Notes: generated by a model not told the origin, from the letters alone. DNA of 35,473 bases from Ignavibacteriales bacterium (GCA_016177735.1 JACOUS010000024.1:1-35473); one strand, 5' to 3'. Shown: positions 7,043-16,593, numbered from the stretch's first letter. Numbers and translations are program-made.

Positions 7043-9388
7043 CTATTCCGTCATCTTCTTCAATTCCATCGACTTGGTGTAAAATTCTTCGAGCGTTAAT
7101 TCTTTTAGATAAACCATTCCGTGCGCGGCTCTCACACGCGGCACCGGATGATTTAAGAAAAAGTCTTTGCCAAGACACCATCTTACAGTTTGATATTGAT
7201 CGACATGAACCTTTTGCGCCAAACGCGAGAACGGTCCGTCGTATTCGTAACTTGGAAAGCTTGCATCTTTCTGCGAGCCGTAACTGTTCATAAAAATGCT
7301 GTCGAGAATTGCGAACGAATTCAAACTAACCGGCACAAATAAATTTGCTTCTGCCGGATGGAACCGGTACCAAACATTTCTGTATCCCCAGATTTTCAGG
7401 TTGGAGAGATCGGCTTCTTTTTCATACAAACGAAGTGCTTCGGTAATTGCTTGCAAAACTTTATAATGCGTATCGGGTCCGCTTCCTTCGGGATCGAGTG
7501 CAACAGTAATGATTGACGGTTTTATTTTTCTAAGCAGATTCAATATCGGCAGAACATCACGGTTGATTTCAGGATTCTCCGTAAAAATTTCTCCTTGATA
7601 AAAACCGAGACGCAAGTGGGAAACGCTTTCACCGGTGAAACCGAAATAAGCCCACACAATTTCTTCTTCCCATTCGCGCAGCATTCCTTTTAATTTCTGA
7701 ACATGTGGAACATCTTTTTTGCCGGGGTATTGTGTTTTGAAATAGTTGATCAACTCATCGACTCTTGAAATCAAATAAGAAAGATTATCTTCTTCATAAA
7801 TCTCGGTTATGTTCCTCAATAAGCGGCGCGCAGATGCTTCTCTTTTTAGTGTCTTGCTGTTTGCCGCTAATCCATCGAGATACATATTTACGTCTTTATC
7901 TTTTTCATCTTTGAAAGCCGCGGCAAAATATTTATCGGTAAAACGCTCTTTAAAATCTTCTTTGTGCAAATGTTCTTTTAAGCTTTCGAGCAGATTGAGC
8001 ATGTGTGAATTTGTAACCGCAGTAAAACCGCTTGTCAGCGTAGTGAAATGATGTTTGTTCGAAGCGTTGCGCACAAGGTGAACAATGTACGGCAAGTAAC
8101 CGAGCATAATATCATCGTGGTGCGGCGCAGTGTGCAGAATTGTTTCATCCTCTTTGCCGGCAATTCCTTTGTTAAATTTTTGCAGTGTCGTTTCATAAAT
8201 AAATTTGTTAATTGAAGAAACTGATTTACCGGTTCTTTGCAAAATAAGTTTTCCAAATTTGTCAGAATTATAATCTTCCTCCGTTAAACTGGTTACTTCT
8301 TTTTGTTTATCTACTGCAAGATTTATAACCGCTCTTTCAATTGAAAAATCCGAAAGGTCTTCTTCTTTAAGCATATCATCATAACGGCGTTCTTTTAATC
8401 TGAGTGCGGCACCGTTTGTTAAATAGAAACGCGCATTCTTTAAATTCTGCAGTACTGTTGCCGGATATTTATTTGTAACCGGGTTCTCGATCGAATCGCG
8501 CACAATATTTGCTTTTGCTTCGCCGGCAGCAATGATGATTGTTGCAGCATCTTTATTATATGTAATCGTATCGAGACCAATTGTTATTACAAGTCTATTG
8601 CGCGCAATTTCAATTCCTCCCAAATCGGTAGAAGCCGCGGCTTGTGTTTCATAATTTGTTGCAATCAACCGCGTTGTAGAAAAGTGATCGCTTCCCTGAA
8701 TATTGAAACCGATGTGTCCATCGGGACCAATACCGCCGAGGAAAAACCCGATACCGCCGAGTTCTCTGATTTTCTTCTCATAGTTTGTGCAGTACTCATC
8801 AACAATTTCGAGTGTTCTTTTTTGCAATCGTTCTAAACGCGTACTTGGGTATCTAACACGCAGACTCAAATCAACAACTTTATCCGGAAAAATTTGATCG
8901 AGCGGAAGATCTTCTGCCGTTCCAATTTCGTTTACATTTATCAACAATGCTTTCTTCGGATCGAGTCCCAAATTGTGCATGTAATATTTCTGGATGTAGT
9001 AATAAAAACTATTGTGCTGGAAAGAATCGATTGGATAGAATTCGTCAATCTGAACAAAGTGAAGACTTTTCATATCGGGTTTAATTGAAACATCGATGCC
9101 AACTGATTCCAATTCATCAATTACATTCTGCTTATTCCAATTTTTCAAATAGTGACCGGTTCTTTTAATAAAATGTTCGGGCGTTTTTCCGGTAGGCAAA
9201 GAAATTACTCCGCCGGGATTATGCTGTACCCATTCGACAAATCTCAGCGCTGTTAATTTTCCCAGTTCCGGAAAATTCTGCACCTGAATAATCGGCATCT
9301 TTTCCGTGGGAGGATAAATCAATTCTTTATTTGATCGGTTAAGATAATGTTGTTCAACTGGCGTTAAGCTAAAACTATCCGTTTCCAT
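7043..9388 (-). CDS. NagB-like sugar-phosphate deaminase/isomerase fused to a PIG-L (LmbE-like) domain
   Basis: 781-residue two-domain protein. Residues about 30-335 are NagB-like (glucosamine-6-phosphate deaminase/isomerase fold): LPTGKTPEHF (64-73), IDEFYP with D115, and GGIGPDGHIGFN with D223 and H225. The glutamate that follows this motif in E. coli NagB (E148, GHIAFNEP) is Ile230 here, so deaminase chemistry is uncertain. Residues about 415-780 are a PIG-L/LmbE-like, zinc-dependent N-deacetylase domain with HTAPHHDDIMLGY (H423, D425, D426) and DPEGSGPDTHYKVLQA. Similar fusions, usually named glucosamine-6-phosphate deaminase-like, occur in Bacteroidota. A combined deacetylase-deaminase acting on N-acetylated amino sugars is attractive but inferred. 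ATG at 9388 has GGAG five bases ahead; long gaps on both sides suggest its own promoter. Confidence 0.85.
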   Translation of the reverse strand: METDSFSLTPVEQHYLNRSNKELIYPPTEKMPIIQVQNFPELGKLTALRFVEWVQHNPGGVISLPTGKTPEHFIKRTGHYLKNWNKQNVIDELESVGIDVSIKPDMKSLHFVQIDEFYPIDSFQHNSFYYYIQKYYMHNLGLDPKKALLINVNEIGTAEDLPLDQIFPDKVVDLSLRVRYPSTRLERLQKRTLEIVDEYCTNYEKKIRELGGIGFFLGGIGPDGHIGFNIQGSDHFSTTRLIATNYETQAAASTDLGGIEIARNRLVITIGLDTITYNKDAATIIIAAGEAKANIVRDSIENPVTNKYPATVLQNLKNARFYLTNGAALRLKERRYDDMLKEEDLSDFSIERAVINLAVDKQKEVTSLTEEDYNSDKFGKLILQRTGKSVSSINKFIYETTLQKFNKGIAGKEDETILHTAPHHDDIMLGYLPYIVHLVRNASNKHHFTTLTSGFTAVTNSHMLNLLESLKEHLHKEDFKERFTDKYFAAAFKDEKDKDVNMYLDGLAANSKTLKREASARRLLRNITEIYEEDNLSYLISRVDELINYFKTQYPGKKDVPHVQKLKGMLREWEEEIVWAYFGFTGESVSHLRLGFYQGEIFTENPEINRDVLPILNLLRKIKPSIITVALDPEGSGPDTHYKVLQAITEALRLYEKEADLSNLKIWGYRNVWYRFHPAEANLFVPVSLNSFAILDSIFMNSYGSQKDASFPSYEYDGPFSRLAQKVHVDQYQTVRWCLGKDFFLNHPVPRVRAAHGMVYLKELTLEEFYTKSMELKKMTE

Positions 9389-9672
9389 TTTTCTCCATTT
9401 CTATAAATAAAATAGTTGCTAATGTTTTTTATCTTATCAAAGAAGTTAAAAGCCGGATTAAAATTTTATGCCGCATCTTGAAATGCGAATAAGCAGGTGA
9501 TTTGTTTACACCGTTTTGGGGTGGATTTTCTGATTTAACTTTACTCTGCCGGTTGTACCGCAAATATTAATTCAGCTTACTTTTCTCAAAAGGCATCATT
9601 TTTTTTAAATTGAAATGCCTATCTATCCGCTTTTTACGAGACAAGAATAAAAGAATAGATGAAAAAAGTCAA

Positions 9673-9695
9673 GTTTATTTTTTGATAAAATAAAC
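9673..9695. terminator. A+T-rich perfect palindrome in the 9389-9803 gap; possible terminator of the large operon
   Basis: GTTTATTTT (9673-9681) and AAAATAAAC (9687-9695) form a perfect nine-base inverted repeat around TTGAT. Read in the transcribed direction it is followed by TTGACTTTTTTC, and it lies about 110 bases after the ATPase gene stop, so a weak intrinsic terminator is possible. The symmetry could equally make it an operator. The remaining gap (9389-9672 and 9696-9803) holds the ribosome-binding site and presumably the promoter of the NagB-like gene, plus A+T-rich sequence with no gene. Confidence 0.35.
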
Positions 9696-9803
9696 GTGGC
9701 AACGATTAGTTTTTTTTCTCTTAAATTAGAATAATGAGAGAGGTCAATGAAACTTCTGCTGTTTGTTAAAAAAATAATATTATAAAAGGAAAGACAAAAC
9801 TAA

Positions 9804-10889
9804 TTAGATGATCTTTTCATTTTCTTTATCAAAGAAATGAAGTTTGCCGCAATCCAAATAAACATCTATCTGCTCAGCGGCTCTCGGCAATTTTGTCGAA
9901 CCGGTTTTACACACAAACTGTGTCCCATCAATGTTGAAATAAATGTTGGCATCACTGCCCATAGGTTCAATCAGTTCAACCGGCACAGATAACTTTTGTG
10001 AAAATCCAGTCGCTATTAAACTGATATTTTCAGGGCGTATTCCGAGAAAAATATTTTTGCCGGCAACTGCCGAGAGTTTGGCTTTTTGATTTTCACCGGG
10101 TAAAATCCTCAATCCTCCTTTCAAGCTTCGGAATTCATAACCATCGTTAATATTTCCTTCTATAAAATTCATTGCCGGTGTTCCGATAAAAGACGCGACA
10201 AATTTATTCGTAGGATTATTATAAAGATTCATCGGCGTGTCAATTTGTTGAACATATCCGTCTTTCATAACAACAATTCTGTCGCCCATCGTCATTGCTT
10301 CGGTTTGATCGTGAGTTACATAAATCATTGTAGCGCCAAGTTGATGATGAAGTTTGGAAATTTCAGTTCTCATCTGCACACGTAGTTTTGCATCAAGATT
10401 GCTCAACGGTTCGTCAAACAAAAAAACTTTTGGTTTACGCACAATTGCTCTGCCGACAGCAACGCGCTGTCTTTGTCCCCCGGAAAGTTGTTTGGGTTTT
10501 CTATCGAGCAGATCTTTAATGCTGAGAATTTTGGCAGCATCGTCAACTCTCTCTTTGATTTCTGCTTTAGAATACTTTCTTAATTTTAATCCGAATGCCA
10601 TGTTTTCAAAAACCGTCATGTGCGGATAGAGAGCATAATTTTGGAACACCATTGCAATATCGCGCTGAGCCGGAGGTATATTATTAACCAATTTCCCGTC
10701 AATGAATAATTCACCCTCGCTTATTTCTTCGAGACCGGCAATCATTCTTAATGTAGTTGATTTGCCGCAGCCGGAAGGACCAACCAATACTACAAATTCT
10801 TTATCTCCAATTTCGAAACTAACATCATTAACAGCTCGGTTCTTTCCTTCATAAATTTTAGTAATGTTGAGCAATTTTACTTCAGCCAT
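9804..10889 (-). CDS. ABC sugar importer ATPase, MalK/MsmK/UgpC family
   Basis: Cytoplasmic ATPase that powers carbohydrate ABC importers. The 361-residue chain has Walker A GPSGCGKST (37-45), Q-loop VFQNYALYPH (81-90), signature LSGGQRQRV (135-143), Walker B VFLFDE (155-160) and the H-loop His193 (THDQTEAM). Beyond residue 235 it has the C-terminal OB-fold (TOBE-like) regulatory domain typical of MalK and UgpC, with GIRPENI. It starts 19 bp after the T9SS protein gene with AGAGG ahead of its ATG, and closes the large operon. The permeases (22695-24358) and binding protein (24367-25656) are about 12 kb upstream in the same unit without an ATPase of their own, so this is the probable partner. 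It may also serve other importers. Confidence 0.93.
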   Translation of the reverse strand: MAEVKLLNITKIYEGKNRAVNDVSFEIGDKEFVVLVGPSGCGKSTTLRMIAGLEEISEGELFIDGKLVNNIPPAQRDIAMVFQNYALYPHMTVFENMAFGLKLRKYSKAEIKERVDDAAKILSIKDLLDRKPKQLSGGQRQRVAVGRAIVRKPKVFLFDEPLSNLDAKLRVQMRTEISKLHHQLGATMIYVTHDQTEAMTMGDRIVVMKDGYVQQIDTPMNLYNNPTNKFVASFIGTPAMNFIEGNINDGYEFRSLKGGLRILPGENQKAKLSAVAGKNIFLGIRPENISLIATGFSQKLSVPVELIEPMGSDANIYFNIDGTQFVCKTGSTKLPRAAEQIDVYLDCGKLHFFDKENEKII

Positions 10890-10908
10890 ACTGTGCCTCT
10901 TTCAAAAA

Positions 10909-13900
10909 TTATTTGATTAACACCATTTTTCTAATCTGTAATTCTGAGGAGTCCCGATAAAATCGGGGCGACGAAGAATCTCCTACTCTTAACGTGTAAA
11001 AATATATGCCGGATGGTAGAGACGCGCCATGGCGCATCGCTACATTAAAATGTACAGAATATTTCCCCGGCGCTTGTTGTTCATTCACAAGCGTTGCAAT
11101 TTCTCTTCCAAGTATGTCGTACACTTTTAATGTAACATGTTGTAGAGACGGGATATATCCCGTCTCTACGTTGGGAATTGTGTATTCAATTGTTGTTGAC
11201 GGATTGAACGGATTCGGATAATTCTGTTCGAGAGAAAATCCTACCGGGATTTCATATTTATCTTCTTCAATTGATGTTTGAATATCATTTAGTTCTGCGA
11301 TTGTTAAAGGCAGTAACATGTAATCGTAGATTCTTAAATCATCGAGAACACCTTTGAAATTGTAATTCGCATCTGTTGGAAGCATCTGCGCAATTGTTAA
11401 ATCAACATCAGATGAAAGCAATTTACCCGACCATGATACAAACGAATCAAGCTCACCGTTGAGCCAAACTTCGGCATCAGTTCCATTATATGTTACCACG
11501 CAATGATAGAGTTTACCGGCATCAAGAATAGATTCGCTGTCGAGATCTAAAATTCCGCTGCCGGTTTTATTGGTTTTGATTGTCCATCTCAATTTTCTAT
11601 TCGTGATTGAAACTTTATATCTCTTATTCCAGCTTCCATGAGAAATGACATAAACTTCTTTGCTTGGAATTTGGTCGAGCGTCATCCAAAAAGAAATTGT
11701 AATTGCATTCTGAAAATTAAGCGATGAAGAATTGCTAACCTGAATTTTATCATCAACTCCGTCAAAACGCAGAGCGCGCGATGATTTGTTGAACCTATCG
11801 TTTGTAAAAACTGCGCCGGTAATAGTACCGTTGTTTCCGCTGCCGCTTTCATCGTTAGCATTTCCGTTGAACGGATAAAATGCAGTAAGATTGCCGCTTG
11901 TATATTTGCTGAAATCACGAACCATTAATTTGATGCTGTCCGCTGTTTCAGCGTCATGAATATCTTTAACGACAATTCTTACAACGTAATCACCTTCTTG
12001 CATCGGTGCTTGCCAAACAACTGAGTCGGCTGATACTTGTGTGATTGTACCAAATTCCGTTTGCCACAAAAAAGTAAGATTGTCATTATCGGCATCAACT
12101 GCACTGCAAAAAATTTTCGTTGATTCGCCAACATTAATTTTTCCCGGCTTCGCTTTAATAAAATTTATTTGCGGTGAATGATTTATGAACTCTACAATAT
12201 TAACATCAACAACGGCAGAATCTTTTTCCCCTTTTGAATCCTCAACAATAACTTCAATACTTGCAGTACCGGTATTGTTTTCTGCATGAAAATCTATCAC
12301 TGTGTTTTCACCTGAAAATTGTCCTTTTGTAGTTCGCCAAAAATATTTTAGAACATCGTTATCATTATCAACTGCAGTACAATAAATTTTTGTCGTTCCG
12401 TTTTGTGCCAAAGTAGCTGAACCGGCTGACAGACTTTTAATTCTCGGCGGATAATTTGCAACAGTTCTGCCGCAATCGTAATCAACAACAATTCCGTCCA
12501 CTAATAATTGCTTGAATTTATACACAACATTTCCGCCGGAAGGAATCAAAACAACGACAGCAGAAGAGGCAGCCGGAATTGTAATGCTGGCTTCTCCCGA
12601 AACATTATTTACTATAAATTTATTCGTGGTTGATTCATAAATATCAAACGAGCCTTCGAGTAAATTAATACCAGCAATTTTTTCTGTGTCGTACGGATTA
12701 AAAAGTAGAAAAGTGGTATAAGATTTTTTCTGGAAGAAATCTGTTTTGTTCAAGTCTAGTTTTAAAATCATCGGAATGTTGGTTGTATCGAGCAGACCGG
12801 CAAGATAACCAACCGACGAAGAAGTGTACAAAGATAAATTTGTCTGCGCCCATCCGCCGCTTTTTGCATCGCCGGTTGCAAATGGAAATCCCGTACCGGA
12901 TTTCAACAATGCTTCATATGCAATGTATGAATTGGGATCATACTGATACGACCAATTCTCACTGTCCTGATGAAAATCATCGAGATATTTCGAATAAAAT
13001 AACCGCAGCGAATTTGCCGCGTTCAAAACCCATTTGCCGATTGCATTTGCAAATCGTTCATCGTAACGAACAAGCGGAACGAGCGCACCAATTTGTTGAA
13101 ATGTGTTCATCGCAAATGCATATTGGCGGTCAAAGTCTTCGCCGATCAAACCGTTAATATCATAAACTCCCCATCTGCCGAGCAGTGCATTCCACTTGCG
13201 CAGATTTGTAAAACTAAAACACCAGTTCAACATTTTGCCGATATCATAATTTGTTCCTATCTCTGCATTCATCCGTGCAGCAGTGAAAACTCCGTATGGA
13301 AGTTGAATTTCATAAGCGGGGTTCGTTGTCAAAGAATTTAAATATTCGAAACACCATTCGGCACCGACCAAATATTTTTTCTCACCGGTTTCGATGTAGG
13401 CATTGTAAAGAATCCATCCAACTGCCCCGGCGGCTTCCGGTTCTTCAACATCAAGTTCGTACGGCACTTTGTTAATAAAGTCCCATCCGCGATAGGAAAA
13501 ATTACTTTCCTTCCACGGTGTAGTTGAGCCGCCGTTCAATTCGGCAGTTTCAAGAAAGCGGTCGGCAACTAAACGAAATTGGAAATCGTAATCTTCAACA
13601 TCCGGATATAATGAATACAACTGGTAGAAAAAAAGATTCGGCATCGATTCGTACCACCAATCATCAAACGAATTATCATTGGGCGAATTTTTATACACAT
13701 TCATTTCCGGGCGTTTGTTGAAATATTCTCTACTCATCTTCACCCAATCATATCCGTTCTGATTTCTTTTGTCAATTCCTACTAACGATGCGCCCACTAT
13801 TGATGGAAGCACATTTATCGCTTCGCCGTTGTTTGGCGAATTCGTACCAACATAAGAATGCAAACCAAAACTTTGCTCATCCGCATAATTAATCGTACTG

Positions 13901-14118
13901 TTATTAAAAAATATTAACGGAAGAAAATCTCCTTGCATGTTGAAATTATATACCAGCGAATCATAACCTTTTGCAATTGTTTTCCAATCACGCATAATGT
14001 ACGGTGAAGGAATATTCGGCATCTGGTCAATACGTGCAATATTAATTTGCTGAGCGGATAAATCAAAAAAACTAAAAATGAGTACTCCTATATAAAGTAT
14101 CCTCAGTAACTTTTTCAT
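10909..14118 (-). CDS. T9SS-exported multidomain protein: (alpha/alpha)-barrel-like enzyme, two PKD-like domains, LamG-like domain, sorting domain
   Basis: Start placed at ATG 14118, where the signal peptide begins (MKKLLRILYIGVLIFSFFDLSAQ); an upstream ATG at 14139 would overlap the mannosidase gene. Using this start (1069 residues), about 25-450 is helical and Trp/Tyr-rich, like (alpha/alpha) toroid enzymes of glycan breakdown, followed by a beta domain (TTFLLFNPYDTEKIAG). Two PKD/Ig-like repeats (about 555-745, each with a CxAVDxDND motif) follow. Then come a concanavalin/LamG-like domain (about 755-940, LTAFYPFNGNANDESG and LRFDGVDD) and the T9SS sorting domain with EQNYPNPFNP, ending KMVLIK. 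The likely role is surface-bound binding and cleavage of the locus glycan. I do not recognise the enzyme family. Three palindromic repeats are inserted in the sorting domain. Confidence 0.85.
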   Translation of the reverse strand: MKKLLRILYIGVLIFSFFDLSAQQINIARIDQMPNIPSPYIMRDWKTIAKGYDSLVYNFNMQGDFLPLIFFNNSTINYADEQSFGLHSYVGTNSPNNGEAINVLPSIVGASLVGIDKRNQNGYDWVKMSREYFNKRPEMNVYKNSPNDNSFDDWWYESMPNLFFYQLYSLYPDVEDYDFQFRLVADRFLETAELNGGSTTPWKESNFSYRGWDFINKVPYELDVEEPEAAGAVGWILYNAYIETGEKKYLVGAEWCFEYLNSLTTNPAYEIQLPYGVFTAARMNAEIGTNYDIGKMLNWCFSFTNLRKWNALLGRWGVYDINGLIGEDFDRQYAFAMNTFQQIGALVPLVRYDERFANAIGKWVLNAANSLRLFYSKYLDDFHQDSENWSYQYDPNSYIAYEALLKSGTGFPFATGDAKSGGWAQTNLSLYTSSSVGYLAGLLDTTNIPMILKLDLNKTDFFQKKSYTTFLLFNPYDTEKIAGINLLEGSFDIYESTTNKFIVNNVSGEASITIPAASSAVVVLIPSGGNVVYKFKQLLVDGIVVDYDCGRTVANYPPRIKSLSAGSATLAQNGTTKIYCTAVDNDNDVLKYFWRTTKGQFSGENTVIDFHAENNTGTASIEVIVEDSKGEKDSAVVDVNIVEFINHSPQINFIKAKPGKINVGESTKIFCSAVDADNDNLTFLWQTEFGTITQVSADSVVWQAPMQEGDYVVRIVVKDIHDAETADSIKLMVRDFSKYTSGNLTAFYPFNGNANDESGSGNNGTITGAVFTNDRFNKSSRALRFDGVDDKIQVSNSSSLNFQNAITISFWMTLDQIPSKEVYVISHGSWNKRYKVSITNRKLRWTIKTNKTGSGILDLDSESILDAGKLYHCVVTYNGTDAEVWLNGELDSFVSWSGKLLSSDVDLTIAQMLPTDANYNFKGVLDDLRIYDYMLLPLTIAELNDIQTSIEEDKYEIPVGFSLEQNYPNPFNPSTTIEYTIPNVETGYIPSLQHVTLKVYDILGREIATLVNEQQAPGKYSVHFNVAMRHGASLPSGIYFYTLRVGDSSSPRFYRDSSELQIRKMVLIK
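10935..10983. repeat. Palindromic repeat C inside the T9SS sorting-domain coding sequence
   Basis: CCCGAT (10953-10958) and ATCGGG (10962-10967) form the core, flanked by TCTGAGGAGT and GCGACGAAGAATCT wording that I associate with dispersed repeats in Ignavibacteria-like genomes. It is translated in frame as a polar insert (about DSSSPRFYRDSSELQI) before the final KMVLIK. Confidence 0.65.
11016..11043. repeat. 28-bp palindromic repeat A inside coding sequence (GTAGAGACGCGCC type)
   Basis: A nearly perfect 28-bp palindrome centred on CCATGG, beginning GTAGAGACGCGCC. Translated in the gene's frame it gives VAMRHGASLP, a stretch foreign to the sorting domain, between HFN and SGIYFYTLRVG. It shares its ends (GTAGAGAC and GTCTCTAC, with two base differences at one end) and its exact length with the second copy at 11142-11169. 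Confidence 0.8.
11142..11169. repeat. 28-bp palindromic repeat B inside coding sequence (GTAGAGACGGG type)
   Basis: GTAGAGACGGG (11142-11152) and CCCGTCTCTAC (11159-11169) form a perfect 11-bp inverted repeat around ATATAT. In the gene's frame it encodes VETGYIPSLQ, inserted between the TIPN and HVTLKVYD strands of the sorting domain. Same ends and length as the element at 11016-11043 but a different centre. Confidence 0.85.
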
Positions 14119-14129
14119 TATGCCTACTT

Positions 14130-16568
14130 TCATTTGCATAGAAATTCATTCAATGAATAGATTTCAATATCGTTCATCTTGAGTTTTTTATTTTTCACGG
14201 ATTTGATTTTCAATTCACATTTTTCGCCGGGCAGAATAATCATTCCCCTATCGGAAAAATCTGCAGAGGAAGAAATTATATCAACAAAGAATGCCGGCTT
14301 ATCGGTTGTTATTTGCGCAAACTGATTTCCGTCTTTTTTCGATAAACCCATTTTAATTTTTGCTTTGGGAAGTTTGAGATGTTTCCACTCTTTGAAACAG
14401 AAATAATTTCTTGCAGTCAAATTTCTTTCTGCATCGTACAGTGATGCAACACAAATAGAATTCGTATTGAACTGCTCATCAATTGAAACAAGATTTGAAA
14501 TCGAGCCGGGAGAAAGATTTACTGCATATTTCTTTTTGAATGATGTTTTGCCGGATGCGGATTTGACAACAATGAATTCAAGCTTGCCCGAAAAATTTCT
14601 TTCTGATTGATTGAGTCCTTCAATTTCAATCCCGCTATTATTTTTTTTGATCCTGATTGACTGCGGTGCAAAAGAATTTTTGACAAAGTGATAAGATAAT
14701 TTCGGCTGCAATTCGCTGTCGATCAAAGCCCAGCTTGTAACGGGCCACGTATCGTTAATCTGCCAAATGATTGTACCGTTCGTTACCGGCTGATTGAAAC
14801 GCCAGTGTTCGAGACATGTTTTGAGCGCAAAACCTTGATTCAATTGTGCGAGATAAATGTAATCATTCCACTTTGTGTTGAGCGGAAGATGTGCACTTAA
14901 GAACCTCGTTACTCTTTCGGGTCCTTCCACTTGTTTGTTGTGGAATTCAAAAATCTCTCCGTGAATTTTTCTTTCTTCTTTCGGAATATATTTTTCAAAA
15001 GTAGATTTGTTTGCCGGTCCCTGAAAACCGAATTCCGTAACGAACAAACTGTTATCATTTACAACTTCGGTGTAATCGATCCAACGGCTCCAAATATTCC
15101 ATTGATGACGGTTGCCGCTTGTTTCTGAATTCGGATCCTCATCGAAGCCAAACGGCGATGACTCCCAATACGGGCGGTGCGGATCAATTTCTTTTAGCAA
15201 CGCCGGAATAACCTCGCTGTAAATTTTATAACCGGGCATCAGCTTGTAACTTGTTTTCTGTTCTTGGTGCCAAATCCATTCGTTCTCATTATTGCCGCAC
15301 CAAATTGCAATCGAGGGATGATGTTGAAGCCGTTTTACGTTGTACAAAATTTCTTCTTTCACATTTTCGATAAACTCTTCATGTTCGGGATATGCGCCGC
15401 ACGCAAACATGAAATCGTGCCACACAAGCAGCCCGGCTTGATCACACAGTTCATAAAAAATATCGTTCTCGTAAATTCCTCCGCCCCACACGCGGATAAA
15501 ATTCATGTTTGCTTCTTTTGCATAATTTATGAGTGTGCGGTATTTATCATCAGCTACTCTTGTTAAAAATGCATCGCCCGGAATCCAGTTTACTCCTTTT
15601 GCAAAAATATTTTTGCCGTTGACGATAAACCGAAATGTGCGTTCCCCATTCTCTTCAAGCTGCAATTCAATTTTTCTGATACCGATTTTTTTCTTGATTG
15701 AATCAATTTCATTGTTAAACTCATCTTTCAATTTTATTTCTACATCGTACTGATTTTGTTCTCCGTATCCGTTCGGCATCCAGAGCAAAGGATTTTTTAT
15801 TTCCAATCTGATTTTATTTGTACCGGAGTTAATTTCTATATTTTTTTTCGGAAGAGAATTAAAATTGATTTCTGCGTTTAACTTTTCATTGAAATTGTTT
15901 GCAACATCGAAACGGATTTCTACTTCAGCCAAATCATTATTAACACTAACCGTATCAAAACAAAATTTTTCGATGGATGCTTTCTTAACTTTTTCAAGAT
16001 AAACATTCCGCCATATTCCGATTGTAGGAAACGACGGACCCCAATCCCAGCCGAATGAGTATTGAGCTTTTCTGATATGCACGCGATACGAATTCAATGC
16101 AACCGGAAGCTTGCCGCGTTTTTTTTCTTCTTCAATACCATAATTAACCGGCGATTCAAAGTGTATTTCCAGTTCATTTCTTTTTTCCTTCAAAAATTTT
16201 GCAACATCATATTCATATTTCATGAACATATTTTTTGAATTACCGATCATAACATTGTTGAGATATATTTTAGCAATTGTGTCGAGCCCTTCAAAAATTA
16301 TTTTTACGGCTGAGTCATTTCTTTCAAACGGCATATCAAAAACAGTTTTGTAAATCCAATCCGATTCAGCAATCCAACCGAGTTTAAGTTCGTTGTTCGA
16401 GTAGAACGGATCATCGATCAATTTATTTTTAAGAAGATCGGTATGAACGGTACCCGGTACTTCTGCGTCAATCCATTTCTTTTTTCTAATCTCCTTTGGA
16501 ATTGACGAAGAAAATTTTTCTCCGATTTTTAATTTCCACTTTCCGTTGATATAAAATTTTTCAGACAT
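14130..16568 (-). CDS. GH2 beta-mannosidase, cytoplasmic
   Basis: Removes non-reducing beta-D-mannose from short oligosaccharides. Start placed at ATG 16568 (MSEKFYINGKWKLKI, 812 residues), where homologous sequence begins; an upstream ATG at 16637 would overlap the preceding gene by 44 bp. Domains: N-terminal sugar-binding jelly roll with VPGTVHTDLL and FEGLDTIAKIYLN, then SFGWDWGPSFPTIGIWR typical of beta-mannosidases, a beta-sandwich, and the TIM barrel. By the GH2 pattern the acid/base is E428 (WCGNNENEW) and the nucleophile E512 (FVTEFGFQG). No signal peptide is present, so substrates must be imported, fitting the ABC importer and two GH130 enzymes in the same operon. It ends 11 bp before the T9SS protein gene. 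Confidence 0.93.
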   Translation of the reverse strand: MSEKFYINGKWKLKIGEKFSSSIPKEIRKKKWIDAEVPGTVHTDLLKNKLIDDPFYSNNELKLGWIAESDWIYKTVFDMPFERNDSAVKIIFEGLDTIAKIYLNNVMIGNSKNMFMKYEYDVAKFLKEKRNELEIHFESPVNYGIEEEKKRGKLPVALNSYRVHIRKAQYSFGWDWGPSFPTIGIWRNVYLEKVKKASIEKFCFDTVSVNNDLAEVEIRFDVANNFNEKLNAEINFNSLPKKNIEINSGTNKIRLEIKNPLLWMPNGYGEQNQYDVEIKLKDEFNNEIDSIKKKIGIRKIELQLEENGERTFRFIVNGKNIFAKGVNWIPGDAFLTRVADDKYRTLINYAKEANMNFIRVWGGGIYENDIFYELCDQAGLLVWHDFMFACGAYPEHEEFIENVKEEILYNVKRLQHHPSIAIWCGNNENEWIWHQEQKTSYKLMPGYKIYSEVIPALLKEIDPHRPYWESSPFGFDEDPNSETSGNRHQWNIWSRWIDYTEVVNDNSLFVTEFGFQGPANKSTFEKYIPKEERKIHGEIFEFHNKQVEGPERVTRFLSAHLPLNTKWNDYIYLAQLNQGFALKTCLEHWRFNQPVTNGTIIWQINDTWPVTSWALIDSELQPKLSYHFVKNSFAPQSIRIKKNNSGIEIEGLNQSERNFSGKLEFIVVKSASGKTSFKKKYAVNLSPGSISNLVSIDEQFNTNSICVASLYDAERNLTARNYFCFKEWKHLKLPKAKIKMGLSKKDGNQFAQITTDKPAFFVDIISSSADFSDRGMIILPGEKCELKIKSVKNKKLKMNDIEIYSLNEFLCK

Positions 16569-16593
16569 ATCTCTTAATGTTTCTCCTCCCATT

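Noticed and set aside
7809-8256. Frames of 73 and 80 codons inside the NagB-PIG-L gene
   Set aside because: They overlap conserved coding sequence of the fusion protein, lack ribosome-binding sites and have no family resemblance.
10909-11221. Frameshift or degradation in the C-terminal domain of the T9SS protein
   Set aside because: The odd residues coincide exactly with palindromic inserts and the frame continues to the normal KMVLIK ending, so the gene is intact.
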